Shown: piece by piece, positions 23,866 to 57,734 of the stretch
How positions within the stretch are numbered: the first letter of the stretch is position 1
Layout: each line of letters starts with the position of its first letter
NCBI GenBank assembly: GCA_019648995.1
Contig: BLXT01007816.1
Location: 416,563 to 475,718 of the forward strand
DNA from: Plakobranchus ocellatus
Taxonomy: Eukaryota > Mollusca > Gastropoda > Plakobranchidae
DNA: 59,156 bases
Direction of reading: 5' to 3'
Position numbers and translations under genes: made by a program
Notes under the pieces: model-generated
Database searches by the model: none
Seen by the model: only the letters and a program-made list of their open reading frames with translations
What the model was told of the DNA's origin: nothing

Positions 23866-25221
23866 CGAGGGCAGGCTGATAATTAAGTTCCATTTAATCA
23901 TAACTTTATACATGAATAATACGTCAAACGAAAGCTTAATATCTCAGCTACATAATTAGCACTCTATTTTTCGACGTAGTCACTGTCGTGATCAACACAC
24001 AGCCTCCAATGTTTCACTGGTTGGCCCATGCCGTCAGTGAAGAATTCAGACGACTGTCCACGGCACCATCTGCGAACATCTGCGATAACTTCCTCATAAT
24101 TGTCATAGGGATGGCCCTTCAGGTACTTCTTGAGTTGGGGAAACAAATAATAGTCAGAAGGGGGCAAGATTGGAGCTATATGCAGGGTGCGGTAGGGTCG
24201 TAAGTTCCAGCTGCCTTAAGGCTTCCTGAGTTTGGCGACTGGTGTGCGGGTGCAGATTGTCGTGTTGCAGGATTGAGTCCTTATCACGCTGAACATGTCT
24301 GAGTCTGAGTTTGAGAGCTTGGAGTGTTGAAATATATCGCTCAGAATTTACAGTTTGCCCTTGCTCCAGAAATGTCATGTAGACCACTCCCTCCATGTCC
24401 CAAAAAACGGTAAACAAGACCTCTCTTGCAGAGGCAACAACCTTGAACTTCCTTGGAGGTGGAGAAGTTTTGTGCCTATACTCCATCGATTGGGCTTTAC
24501 ATTCTGGATCATAGTGGTGGACCCAGGATTCGTCTCCAGTCAGAATGCGTTCCAAAAATGCTTCTCCTTCTGCATTGTAACGCTCTAAGAGTTGAGTACA
24601 CATGTCCTTTCTCCGCGCTTTCATCTCTACAGTGAGCTGTCTTGGGACCCAGCGGGCAGAGACTTTTCGGTAACCCAGTACAGTTGTGACGATATGGTGC
24701 ACTTGTTCTTTCGAAATGCCTACTTCATCGGCAATTTCCTTTTGTTTAACCCTTCGATTTGCTCTAATCATGCAGTCAACTCTCTCGATGAGCCGTGTCC
24801 GAGGCAGAAAGGGACCTATCCGAACGCTTTCGATCACGCAGAACTGTCTCTCTGGGGTCTTCCCCTTTAAAAATTCTGACCCATTTGCGAACTGCACAGT
24901 CTGAAATGCACATTTCACCATAAACTGTCTATATTCTTGCATGAATGTTTGCAACAGAACATCCCTCAGCTACCAAAAACTCGATAACAGAGCGTTGTTT
25001 GATGAGAAGGTCACTGGAAGTCGCCACTGTCTCATAAAGATGGCTACCCCATCATGTGTTGCGCGTCACTGTATTTTGAGTATAAATGACGTCACACATA
25101 CTTGTTGTTCTAGTTAAGCCTAGAAAAATGATTCGAGAGTATATATATAAAATTTTAGGTGGATGTGACGAAAATTGACTGATTTATTAGCAAACGGAAC
25201 TTAATTATCAGCCTGCCCTCG
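23866..25221 (-). mobile_element. Mariner (Tc1/mariner DD34D) transposon, decayed, with intact terminal repeats
   Basis: The element is 1356 bp. It is bounded by perfect 26-bp inverted repeats (23866-23891 and 25196-25221, beginning CGAGGGCAGGCTGATAAT) and flanked by TA on both sides (23864-23865, 25222-25223), the expected mariner target duplication. The transposase lies on the - strand. The length and single-ORF layout match ordinary mariners. Perfect ends beside a broken gene suggest fairly recent arrival or mobilisation by another copy's transposase. It sits in the 3' intergenic space between CEP85 and POLR3B and is not part of either transcript's coding region. Confidence 0.93.
23964..25037 (-). 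pseudogene. Broken mariner transposase
   Basis: The longest open piece (24954 to about 24154) contains the helix-turn-helix region (RRVKQKEIADEVGISKEQVH), ILTGDESWVHHYD with the first catalytic Asp (codon 24532-24534), and ILQHDNLHPHTSRQT with the second Asp (24259-24261). The third Asp (PSDYYLFPQLKKYLKG, codon 24153-24155) is in another frame, so a 1-bp indel lies just before it near 24160. After correcting for one base, the spacing of the second and third Asp is 34 residues, as in DD34D mariners. Upstream, the N-terminal part resembling SSDLLIKQRSVIEFLVAEG lies in a further frame with an in-frame TAG, so at least two frame changes and one stop make it non-functional. There is no SET domain nearby, so this is not a SETMAR gene. 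Confidence 0.88.
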
Positions 25222-28200
25222 TAGTTTTTTTCAAAATCAGAATTTGCATAATCTTTTATATTTATGAGGAGAGATGTCAGCTTTAAGTGTAGCTTTGTGA
25301 ATGTCATACCATACACAAAACAAATCTACAATTTTGATGAAAGAGTATTTAAAAAAAAATTCACCTTTTTTTTCTATTATAATCTGAAAAATTGGTGCAA
25401 AAGACAGTCAAATGTCCTTCCTATTGCACCTATGTCCCAGCTTAACATCTGTGATATAAAATTATATTTCCCCCCTGAAATCAATTTCCATCCTTTTTTT
25501 TTTTTTTCAAATAGTATTAATTATGATTTGCTTTTGTAAATAGTGTATCATAGCACTGTTCAAAATATCCCAGAGATCTCTCAGTTTATTATGTGAATGA
25601 TGCTGCTGTTTATGATCATACTTTTGAAATGATGTATTATTAAATAATGCTGTATGTTGCTTACCAGGCTTTAAAGCAAGAAAACAAAATATTTATGCAA
25701 ATGATTGCAAGTTGTAACTTGCCCCTATAAATTATTGAAGTTTAATGTTAAATATGCTTATTTTAATCATGTAATTGAATAATAATTTTGAAAAAATACT
25801 ATCTTTTACAAGTGCATTTGAGGTCAGCTGTACTATTGATTATAAAATTGTTATATATTCCCTTTTTTAAAGAAAAGCCACATTGCCCAGTTAATCAAGC
25901 ATATATTTAAAAAAATGTGAGGGGCAAATCCTTAATGCTAAAGCAATACTCACCCTTGACATTTTATGGTTTTCAACATGACTAAAGTTTTACAGCTGTA
26001 TACTTTGTGCAATATAGCTTTTTTTTTTTCTTTTCATAAGAAATTAAAATTCTATTGTCATTACTGCTGCAGTAAATTTTCATAAAGATTATATGTCTAC
26101 TGAATATTATTTGAAACTATTCTCATATAATTGTCTCTGCGTCTTCTGTGAAATCCACTAAAACCATTGTATGGCTTTTTGATTTTCTTTTGTTGTTGCT
26201 GTTTTTAAAAGTGTATTTAAACTCTTTGGCTTATACCTCATGATGACTTAATAGTGGGCCAATTCAGGACATGTATTTGAAATGAATCGCAAAAATGAGA
26301 ACAGTCTAATGTGATCCCAAAAAGAGATACTGTTTGTGAAGAAAGTTATGTCAGAACACAAAATGACCCAGCCTGTATGTCAAAGAAAGTCAAACCAAGG
26401 CACCCTTCTTGTGATTTGTATGAATCAGTTGGTAAAGGTAGAGAACTACTTAAGAATCACTGAAATTGTTTGTTCTAACTTTACTTCATCTGCTTGTACT
26501 ACAAGCATTGAGCAAACAAACATAGTAAATGCCAACACACAAATTCACCAGAAGTGGACGAGATAAAAATCTAAAGACAGTTCGCTCGTGGTTTGATTCA
26601 ATTTGTTGAAACTCGGCTCACTGCCCCCAAAAAGACAAAAAATTTGGTCAACTGTTGCCAGATAGATAATCATGTATTGGGTCAAGTTGATAAACATTTC
26701 TTAAATCATCAAAGTTGAAAATGTCTATGCTAAAAGTATAACCATGCTTTAAAAGTCATGACTCCAATTGTAAACTTTTCATCACATAGGACAACCCAAA
26801 CAAGATGCTAGTCATTCATCATATGGAAAGCACATGATTATGTCTCAGTGCTGTTTAAGCTGTGTAATTAGTTTGTGTATTGTATTTTTATATTTATCTA
26901 ACAAGTAGGGCAAGAAGATTTTATTGAGACATAAGCTTTCTGGTATTCATCGAGCATAATGGTTTAGCAGATTACAAACTTAGTTGACATTTTGTCAAGG
27001 TCACTGCCTTTGGAAGTAGTTGCACACGTTAAATGAGAAAGTATAATGGGATGACAATAGTTCTTAATCTTATTGGAAAAGTTCTCTGAAGCAGGCACAA
27101 GATAATTTAGGTGATTATCCAACTGGTCCATGCCATCTCTTTTTGTGGAAAACGGTATGCCTGTTATGTGTCTTAGGATGAAAATCAAGCTCTGTGGCCA
27201 AGTTGTAATCAATTGCTTTCAGATTACTTTTCGGTAGGAGTATGTTCCTGTATCCAATACCGGCTGATCTTATGATGCTGGTTCTACCACACATCATGGT
27301 TCAGTTTTTTTTTTAAACTGCATTTAGTTTATTAAGGTTAAAAAAAAAAAAAATCTGCATCCTGCACATTAAAAGCTTAATTTTTTTCTTTTGTGTTTTC
27401 AGAGCTTAAATTTTAGCCAAAGAAGTCCTATTTTACCATTTTCTTGAGGAGAGGGTTGGCAGCCCTGCTCAATTCTACAGAGTTTAGGGATCGAGTTATT
27501 AATGAAATGAACTATATCACTCTATGTCTGCACTTTTAAAAAAATGTGAATGGAATATCATACCTTATATCACCCAAGTATATGGTTTATTTATTTATAA
27601 TCAAAATATTATAAAGAGTGCTGCACCAATGAGAAAAAGATGTGTTTTCACTTTTTAGTGAAGTTATATGAAGTTGATATTCAATTTTGACACGTTTCAA
27701 AAATTATTTTTGCCTGTCACAGTATTCAACTATTTTAGTCCGTCCGATGGCCAAATGTCTTGTCATGAAATCCAGTACAATGCCTCTTGTACATAACTAT
27801 AGAGATTCTACTCCTTTTTTTTTGCTGTATTATTGTTCAACTATGATCAAAACGATTGATCCTGTGCATAAAATTTAATGTTTTTCTATACCATAGGCAG
27901 CATAATTGTTACACGTTATGTATGAATGAAAAAAAAATTGATTGCATGTTAAGTGCAGTTAACAATGTCAAGTGAATCTTCAGTTTGTTATGCAGATTTG
28001 TGTACCATACAATTAAAAATGGCAAACTACAAGAAAGAAAGGCCAGTTCTGGAAATATTGTCCTTAGAAAAGTTTAATTGTGAATGAGCTGATTCTAATT
28101 AACTATACACACAGTACTTTTTTGGGGTTATTACTTATGGCAAATGCACTCATTCAATTTTTTCAAAATTAAAAATATATCTATTACTATTATAAATATC

Positions 28201-31142
28201 TAAGAACAGGTTTTATTTTCTTTCATTTTAAATACAAATACTTATTTAAAATTTTGTTCAGTCTGTTTATGTAAAGATGAGCACATATTTTGTATGTCTT
28301 AAGGAATGTACACAGGTAATATTTCACACTCTTGTATTAATACGTCAAACTTTGCTTGAGTGACAAGCAAAAGTAATAACAAAAACTAATAGCTTCAGGA
28401 CATTTGTGTGAATTGTCACACAGATGAAAAATTAGCTTTGAGCAGATATAAAGACTGTTTTTACATTTTTAAACATTGGTTTTACACAACGCTAACGAAT
28501 TTGGCCTTTTTAATTTTAATCATTTTTTGCTAAAAAGAAAACATCAAATTTTTGGTTTTCTAGCATTTTTTTTTTACATTATTAAGCCAAAAATTTCGAT
28601 GGCCACTTTTATGTTGCAACTACAAATGTAGTGGACGTGTGCTGTCCATAAATTTCCTTTTCATTGAATCAAAAATAATTGCAGTTGTTTTGTTCCATAT
28701 ATTAACATTCATTTCATACTATTACTAATGGTAAATCAAAATTAGATACTGTACTATAACTCCCTTATATTATTTAGTTTAGTATTATTATTTTTCTTTC
28801 TGCAAGATCAACACAGCCAATTATAATTTGCCTTAGATCCATATTTACCTCATCTAGATCCAGGATCAATGAAGTTCAATTTCATATATATGTATATTTT
28901 TAAAAATGCTCTTCCTAGTTCTCATTTTTTTTCTTTTTACTTATGACCTGTCTGGTCTATGTGGAACGAGTCATTTGCTGGCAATCCACCATAACAGATT
29001 TAAATCAAAACAGATAGCATTGGCAAGAGATAATGAAAATATTTCCCTCCCCCAAATTTCTATTTGTAATGTTGCAAATTTAAAAAATTTTTTTAAAACT
29101 TCCAACTGGTTAAAATATTTATTTTCTTTAATCCCGGCAGGGCAATTCTCAAATGACTCATTTTGTGTGGATGCTCATGAATGAATTTTTTGTTGTAACA
29201 AAGCCTTTATTTTTTTGAATTTAAGAGCAGAAAATCTTTATATAACATTATAAAAGTGTTTACAAATTTCTTCTGATCTTCTAAGAAAAGAAAATGTCAC
29301 ATTCCAAATGTGATCTCAGGATAATTCAGATTTGTTTATGAAGAGTATGTATTGTTATATACAGTTCCTTTTCAACAAAAATCTGCTAATAAATTATATA
29401 GAACATTTTATTTTTTCTTTTCATTGGTGTCTTTAACCTAGAATTTTTTAATGTCTAGATTAAGTTTTTTATCAGAAGGTAAACAAGAAGTGAGCCTCTA
29501 ATTTTCTGATTTTCAGGCTGTTATAAACCATGGTCAAATTCAAAACCAAGTTTCCCATTGCTTTGTGTTTTGTACTTGATGGGTGAAAAAGTGATCAGTA
29601 AAACTGGAGGCCCAGTTATATTAGATGCACAATGAACAGAAATATCTTTACTACTTAACAAGCGTGAAAAATAAAAAGATAACTTTTTTGAAAAAAAAAA
29701 GGGAGGCAGAAAGCATTAGGAAGTCTGGTTTTAGAACGAAAAATCCTGTATTTTTACATGATTATTAGACAAAGTGAAATATTTTTCTTTCTCTTGTGAA
29801 AAAGAAATCGAGCACCATCAGCTTACAATTTAACACATTATAGATTAACTTTTTTTTGCTGCGCAGTTTGTAGTTTATAAATTGAAATGGCTGCACAGTT
29901 TGTAGTTTACAAATTGAAATTTGGCACATAATATGTGGTTTTATGATTTGAAAAAGAAATTCTATTTATTCATTCTCCTTTTAATTGACTTTGTGTCTGT
30001 GTGTTCCTATATACCCCTAAGGTGTATATCTTCAATTATTTGTTTCATTGTTACATGATTTTTTGAGACTAAAGCCTCATTGTTTTTGTTCTGGTTTACA
30101 AAAACATCAATTTTTGAGAAAAGCTGTCTTTTAATGATTTATTGAAAAAGGAAAAATTAAAGTTATTTATCTTTGATGAGTAATAATTCTATTAGAACAA
30201 ATATTAACATTATTCAAGTAGTTAAACACAGATATTTATTGTCATTGGCAACTGTAAAGCCTAATAATCATGCAAAATATTTCATTATTGATTAGTGCAT
30301 ACCAATTCCCACTTAAGAAAATGATTTGAAATTATAACATATTCAAAATAAATTTTGTGTTCATTTTCGTCTTGACTTCTTTGTTATTTGTTGATGTTAT
30401 TATGTTGTTTTGTCTTTTTTTTTTCTGACATGATGCAATTGTTGCTGACAGATGATGCCATTGTTGCTGATCCATTCCAATGAAAAAGATTCATAGGTCT
30501 CAAAATAAAAAAAATTTAAATTGACCAAATCTGAACTCTTTGGTGGGAAAAACTTCAATAACAAAACAATTTCAAAACTTTTTTTGTATTAAACACGTCA
30601 AATTTAAACATATTTCTCAAAACTTAGCAAGATTCATGATAATTCTAATTTCTGAAGAGTTCTTATGTATCTTTCATCAATTCATGTCAACCTAAAAAGA
30701 AAAGTATTATAAGACCAAACAAAAATAACTAATTTACATAAATTAATTTGCATCTGAATGTAAACATTGTGAAGAACAGAATGTCTTCAGACATTCTTTT
30801 AATCCCAAATTATCATTCCTGAAAACTAAACACCTTAACAAAAAATTTCAACAAGGAAACAATTTCATTACATTTTATTACTTTTTTTCAGAAAACATAA
30901 AGCAACCACTCAATAAAAGCAGTATCTATTTCATTGCATTTACAAAAATTCATATAATAACAGTGCTATTTGGAAAAGAGATCTATCTTTTGTGTGCAGC
31001 TCCATATTTGAAAAAAAAATCTTTGAAAGGTCTAAGTAGAAAAAAAGTATACAAATACTGCACCCCCAGAAACATGATAAATAAGTTGAAGGATCTGGAA
31101 AATGCAATGGTGGTTGAAGGAAAGGGAAAAATATAGTAAAAG
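25222..31142. other. AT-rich intergenic region without recognised genes
   Basis: Between the mariner and the fold-back near POLR3B I see no coding sequence with family similarity. A 32-bp tandem duplication is present at 29858-29921 (GCTGCGCAGTTTGTAGTTTA repeated). The region probably contains the long 3' UTRs of both convergent genes, but their ends cannot be set from sequence. Confidence 0.6.
29858..29921 (+). repeat. 32-bp tandem duplication
   Basis: Units 29858-29889 and 29890-29921 differ at only three positions (GCTGC[G/A]CAGTTTGTAGTTTA and so on). This is a simple local duplication. Confidence 0.75.
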
Positions 31143-31286
31143 AATACAACTACCAACTCAAACAGAAAAACAAATTAAACACAGAGTATACATTTCACAG
31201 TTACTTGATGCAGCCTAAAAAGCGAAACGTTACGTATACTATGTGTTGTTTATTTGTTCTTATAAGTTTGAGCTAGTAGTTGTATT
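31143..31286. repeat. Imperfect ~50-bp inverted repeat (fold-back) with GAAACGTT loop
   Basis: The left arm (31143-31191, AATACAACTACC ... CACAGAGTATAC) pairs with the right arm (31234-31286, GTATACTATGTG ... GTAGTTGTATT) with a few mismatches and small gaps. The 42-nt loop contains TTGATGCAGCCTAAAAAGCG followed by AAACGTTACG. The element lies about 1 kb past the POLR3B stop codon. It could be a MITE-like element or a structured transcript end. The loop faintly resembles a hammerhead core (see findings). Confidence 0.65.
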
Positions 31287-32307
31287 TTATTTTATTTTAT
31301 TTATTTGAAAGGTCTAAAAACGGATGACCTTTTTACATAAACTAAAATCATAAAAGTTCTGGAAATCTGATTTGTTTGCAGTTTTCGTGGAAAAATCATT
31401 TGACACAAACTTCAAATGTAACAAAGGAATCTTTTTTACAATTTCCTGATATCAATGAATATCTTGAAGGCTATTCAGATGTAATAAGCAAAGTACGGTA
31501 AAGAAAAAAAAAAAATCTTTGGTAAAACACTGAGTGACTTGATGTAAATTTGCATGCTAATAACCTTTTGAGTTGAATAATTATTTTTTTAAAAGATACA
31601 ATGGCCATAATGGGAAAATTTATCTTGCTAATTCCTGTATGGAAAGGCATGATGCATGGGATGCAAGATTGGAAAAGAGGATAGGTTTTGTGCTCACATA
31701 AGACTTTATACCTTTCAGTTTCCACTGTGGCTACTATCTTCACGTTGCCACTCCTTGGAAAATGTTGAATTTCAGACAAACCTACAAAATAAGAAATGTG
31801 GTAAATGGTTTGTTTGCATGTTCTGTTTTGACTGATCGCCTATGGACCCTGACTAAATAAATCATTACAAAAATTTGCTCAACAATAGCCATAGCAGGGA
31901 AATTTTGCTTGTGAAATTGTTTAGGGGGAAGATTTGAGAAGTGATCTTAAGTTGGAAGAATGCATGTGACATATTTAAAAGGTTTACAAGTTCAGAGCCT
32001 CTGAACAGAGATATGTGGCAAAACATATTTAGATATGTCTGCTTGAGATTTGACATTTGGAGAAGGAGAAGAATGGCCTGTAAAGACCCCTCAGCTCTTT
32101 CTTTAATTTTTGGACTGGAGGGAAAGCATGAAATCTATTTTTCCAAGGCCATTTTTTCCACAAAACATATCACTTTTTGGGGGCACTAAAAGTACACGTA
32201 ACTTTTTTTTATACACCATACAACAAAGTGGTCAGGTCCTCACTGCTCTTCGCTGAACTTGGGATAGGAAAACATGCAACCAAAAAAATATTCCAGATAA
32301 AATTGCA

Positions 32308-53349
<21,042 letters not shown>

Positions 53350-54678
53350 ATTGCCCAGTCTTGCTTGCAGTCTCAATTCTCATTAAGGGTGATTTGTATC
53401 AAATTGACATATTATTGAAGAGGAATTGTTTCTCATTTCCTCTCTTTTTACACATGCATGTTGCCTATGAAATGAAGAAAATTTTATTGATAAATATTGT
53501 GAGTAAATAGACACTCATAAAAAAAGGAATAAATGAAATCATAAAATGATTACCTCCAAATACCACAGTACCTCAGCATTTTATAACAAATCTTAGAAAG
53601 AAACAAGAGAGTAAAAACATTTAAAAAATGAACCCAAGTACAAATTTTGCGTCTAAACAAGTATATTTTTTTTCTGAGATTAGAGTATACTATGGACAAG
53701 CATAGCTGGAGAAGACAAGGCTGAGACAAAAACTTTCTACTGGAAAGTCTCAAAAAGGTAACTCTGATGAACAATTTATTCAAAGCATTAATTTTTAGGG
53801 CAAAGAGAAACTACAAATTTGGTGCTCATTTTGATGTTCTTCTCTGAATTAAGAGTTCATTTGGCATACGCATATAGAAGGATTGATGTCCTAAGGGTGG
53901 AGGGTTCTCATATGGGTAAACATTTTTCATAGAAAAGTTTACTCATGGCTTCTCAATCTCAAAAGAAAAAAAAAGTTATTGCTTCTAAAGATCAAGCTTG
54001 TAGTCCTCTAACTCTCAGGGGCAATGGTTTTTAAAGAAAAGGCTCTGTGTGACTCAGTCACTTCGAGTCAGACTGAAGAATGTATGCTTCTTAAGAATTA
54101 GAGTCACATGTCTAGAAGCCAGCCCAATATTTTGCAGCCATGAGTTTGCTGGTTCCTTAAAGATGTCTCAGTATAAAACAGTGTCTGCACATTAGATCCT
54201 TTTTTCTCAAATGAATACATATGTTGTAAAAATTTTTTTTTACAAAACTTGAGTTACTTTGTTTCCTCAAACTACATTTCACCATGAATGCTAACTAATA
54301 TAAATTTATAATAAAAAAATTACATAGATCGATAAATATATATATATGCATTGCAAGTATGTCTTTTTAAAACATTACCTAGCCTATTAGTAAATAAAAT
54401 GCCTAGATTCTACATTGTTTTAAAAGTAGCCTCATTTAGATCTAGTTAATTGTGATTTGTAGGGCCTATATTACAATTTTGAAATCTTCTGTTATGATCT
54501 ATGCACCAGAAGAAACTAAAATTAAATTCTAAAAAATCAGTTCAAATAAAATAAAATGTGAAGGAAATAGCCATAAATAAATGCGAAATATGTCTCAAAG
54601 TTTAAAAAATATTAATGCCATCAATTCTTATAATCTGATCTACATCCAGATCTATGCCTCGGTTTAGGGCCTTATGTA

Positions 54679-55013
54679 GGCACTGGTGGCACACTAAGGT
54701 CCCTACCTTGTCCATCTGAAACAGTCGGCCGTTTTGATTATAAATTTGTCGTCAGTGGTTGTGCAACAAGTGCCACCAGTGTCTAGATCTAGATCTAAAT
54801 ATTAAATCTAGATTCTAGATCTAACATAAAAATTTTCAAATTTCGGTAGAAACAGAGCCAGCCGTTTTAAGGAACAGTATCATATAAAAAAGACATATAT
54901 CGAAATAATGATAGTTTGCTTAACCATAGGCGTCAAATAATCGAAATGGCCGTCTACTTAAGGTGGACAACTGATAGATCTACTACTAAGGACCACAGTC
55001 CTTCACCAGTGCC
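54679..55013. repeat. Fold-back element, copy B (about 335 bp)
   Basis: The left arm (54679-54760: GGCACTGGTGGCACACTAAG, then GTCCCTACC ... CGGCCGTTTTGATTA) and the right arm (54928-55013: GGCGTCAAATAATCGAAATG ... CCTTCACCAGTGCCC) are inverted relative to each other. Both match the arms of the element at 3764-4594: TCAAATAAT-GAAATGGC, GACTACTT-AGGTGG, GGACCACAG and CACCAGTGC are shared. The interior differs and is shorter. AGATCTAG words abut both ends. It lies upstream of the POLR3B start. Confidence 0.65.
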
Positions 55014-57548
55014 CAGATCTAGATCTAGATCTAAATTTTAGATGAGATTCTTTGAAAGTAAAATCGGCTAAAAAATATACTCACAATGATTTTCTAACAT
55101 ACACCACAACCCCACCATTGTCACAAATTGTAGCTCTATTCTACATGCTGAAATCCTTTGTTAAATGTACACTAGTGGATCAATAAGTTTCAAATAGCAA
55201 GTTCTTCATCTTAATGAAATTTTTAGATTGCGACCAGAGCACAGGAGGCAATGTGAAAGTGAAAGCAAACAGACGAACATGTTGCAAGAAAGGCAAAACT
55301 TTGTTTTCTTATGCAATGAAGAGCTCCTTATCAAGTGCAGCCGTTCAAGTAATGGTCCTTGGACATAAAATTTAATAATAAGGAAAATAAGTTGATATCT
55401 TGATGCAATGGAGAAGGAAAAAATCCAAATAAATCCTTTAGAAGCAGCGAAAGGCCAAACAGACTAGGGCAAATGGAAGTAACGGCATTGGCCCGCGACA
55501 TGGAGATATATGGAGATATATTCTGATATAGGGTAAGAAAGGCTGTTGATATCTATGAAGGTATTTCATCTTATTTACATGGTTTTTTCATTGCCAATAT
55601 TCATTAAATGTAATTTTTTTTCTTCTCACCTTAATCCTCTTATTTCCTCCTGGTTTGAAACCTCCATGAACATCTCTTTCCTAACCTTCAATTTTCTTTA
55701 CATCGTGTGGCCTTCCATTTTCCAACGCATAACTTATCATGAAATGAAAGAAAAAGCTAATACAAGTAGGCTAAAATTTTTTTCACACAAGTCTTTTTTT
55801 TTAAGAACAAAAAAAAGGGTTTCAGAACAATGGCATTGAAGAATAAATATCACCTGGCTGTGGTATTAAAAATGTAACAAATAACAGTTATACCCCAAAA
55901 ATAACTCTCAAACTATAATACAACCAAAGATTCCAGAACTATCTTTTATACAATTTTTATGAAAAGTTCATGTCAAAATTGAAGAAAAAAAAATGCTGTG
56001 TTAAAAAAAAAAAAAGGCCCAAAGAAAAAACTTAATCATAACCGTAAAAAAAAAAAATGTGCTGTGGTAGGGGGAGATCATTTAGTTCAACTTATTATTG
56101 TGATTTCTTTTGTTGTTTCCCTTAGACTGTCGCGCACAGCAAATTTGCTGCTGTTGGCTGCTCGACAATCCTCAAGGCCTGCTACATTTTGTGAAAGAGT
56201 ACTTAGGAATTAAGTGGAACAGCCCAAACACTGGAGCCGTAAAACGTCTTATTAAAGAATCCCAGCATATAAGAAGCTGACCCGGAATCACACGGAGTTT
56301 TTTTTAGAACCCCCCATCAAATGCTGTCTAGAGAGCAAAAACCATCCGCGAGATAGCATACTGTTCATAACCTAATCTCTAAGGGCAGCAGCTTTGAAAA
56401 TCAGCCTTGTTAGCTACCTCAAATATCCTCTCTTTCTCTGGTAAAAATGGCATGTGAGAAAGAGGGCTGATAATTTAACTTCATGAACCAATAATGATCC
56501 TGGATTTATTCCTACGCGTCCAGGTGAACATCTTGAAAATGAGTAAGGTTCAAGTTCGAAAAACTATACTATTTAGGGCGCATTCGTGGATTATGCTGAA
56601 TAATAATATGTAATCTTGCTAAAAACGAACAAAAAATCATACGTTGTAGAAAATACAAATTGCAACTCTGTGAGAGCCATTAATTGAGTATTGAATTTTA
56701 TACATTCGGCGGGAGCTTCTACGTGTCCTTAAGTGCCCCGGGTATTCATGTGATTTTTGGGACGGTTACATCTATTATAACTTATCCCTGTGCTACTTGT
56801 AACCTAGAGGTTCCCATTTGAGAGCCTGCTAGCCCCAAGGCCTGCCTGATGCTGTATTGTAGAGTTCTTGTGTGTCTGCAGAGCTTGCTGGTCTTGTCTT
56901 CTGCTTTGCTCGTGTTCTGGAGTTCCTGCTTTGCAACCATATATCCGTTTTGGTCCCGAAGCCCTTTTGTTTCTGTAACATAAGGGCCTACCGAAGTTTT
57001 CGTTAGAGGACCAGATCGCTACTGACCTCGCCGCCACCTTTTCCCATAAAAGTGAAAAGTGACAGAAGGCTGATCTTTGTCAGAATCTAAAAGTGCAAAC
57101 ATAAAAAAAAGTGGAAAACCATGCATACTGATTATACTACGATCTCCTTGCCGCCTTCTTTCAAAGTTAATTTTGTTAAAACTCTGATTTCGAAATTGGA
57201 TTCCTCAGTTCATTCTTGTGCGCTATGGTACCAACACATAATAATTTATTCCTCTTTAAATTATCGTTCTCTCCTTCTGCTCAAACTTAGGCACAGCCTG
57301 TAAGGACTAGATCTCAATATTATCTCACAACAAGCTGCAACTAGCCCGGATTTTTCTTCGGTAATTAAAGTCAGGAGGAAAAATGCTCCTCCTAGTAAAA
57401 TCGAGGGCTAACCCCACTTGGCTATTATGAGGATTTTTAGCCTTAATAAGAACTTGCATTTTTCTTGACATCTCCACTGCACATACGTAGCTCTTTAATA
57501 TTTGATACTACATGATGTATGTAGGAATGCGCTTCCAAGTTTATTCCA
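55014..57548. other. 5' flank of POLR3B without a supported gene
   Basis: An open frame on the - strand at 56804-57037 (MAARSVAIWSSNENFGRPLC...) has mixed, non-repetitive composition and higher GC than its surroundings. I do not recognise it, and it shows no domain; it may be a fragment of an old element. A + frame at 55546-55839 is hydrophobic and AT-driven, and I do not regard it as a gene. Confidence 0.45.
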
Positions 57549-57734
57549 TTCTTCTTCTTCTTCTTCTTCTTCTTCTTCTTCTTCTTCTTCTTCTTCTTCT
57601 TCTTCTTCTTCTTTTCCTCCTCCGCCTCCTCCTCCTCCTCCTCCTCCTCCTTCTTCTTCTTCTTCTTCTTCTTCTTCTTCTTCTTCTTCTTCTTCTTCTT
57701 CTTCTTCTTCTTCTTCTTCTTCGTCTTTTTCTTC
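57549..57734 (+). repeat. Long (TTC)n tract interrupted by (CTC)n
   Basis: TTC/CTT units run from 57549 with a CTCCTC block at about 57613-57651 and end near 57734. The tract is pure pyrimidine on one strand with a single G interruption at 57624, a composition able to form triplex (H-) DNA. Open frames here (poly-Ser, poly-Leu, poly-Glu, poly-Arg) are artefacts of the repeat. Confidence 0.97.

Noticed and set aside
23964-25037. SETMAR-like gene
   Set aside because: The transposase half resembles mariner, but there is no SET domain, the frame is broken, and terminal repeats plus TA duplications show it is an ordinary mariner copy.
31471-31779. 102-codon - strand open frame downstream of POLR3B
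   Set aside because: Starts near a possible splice acceptor but shows no similarity I recognise and degrades into low-complexity sequence; more likely 3' UTR or intergenic.
56541-56570. Possible tRNA-type B box (GGTTCAAGTTC)
   Set aside because: No matching A box or cloverleaf can be drawn upstream, so no tRNA or SINE head is supported.
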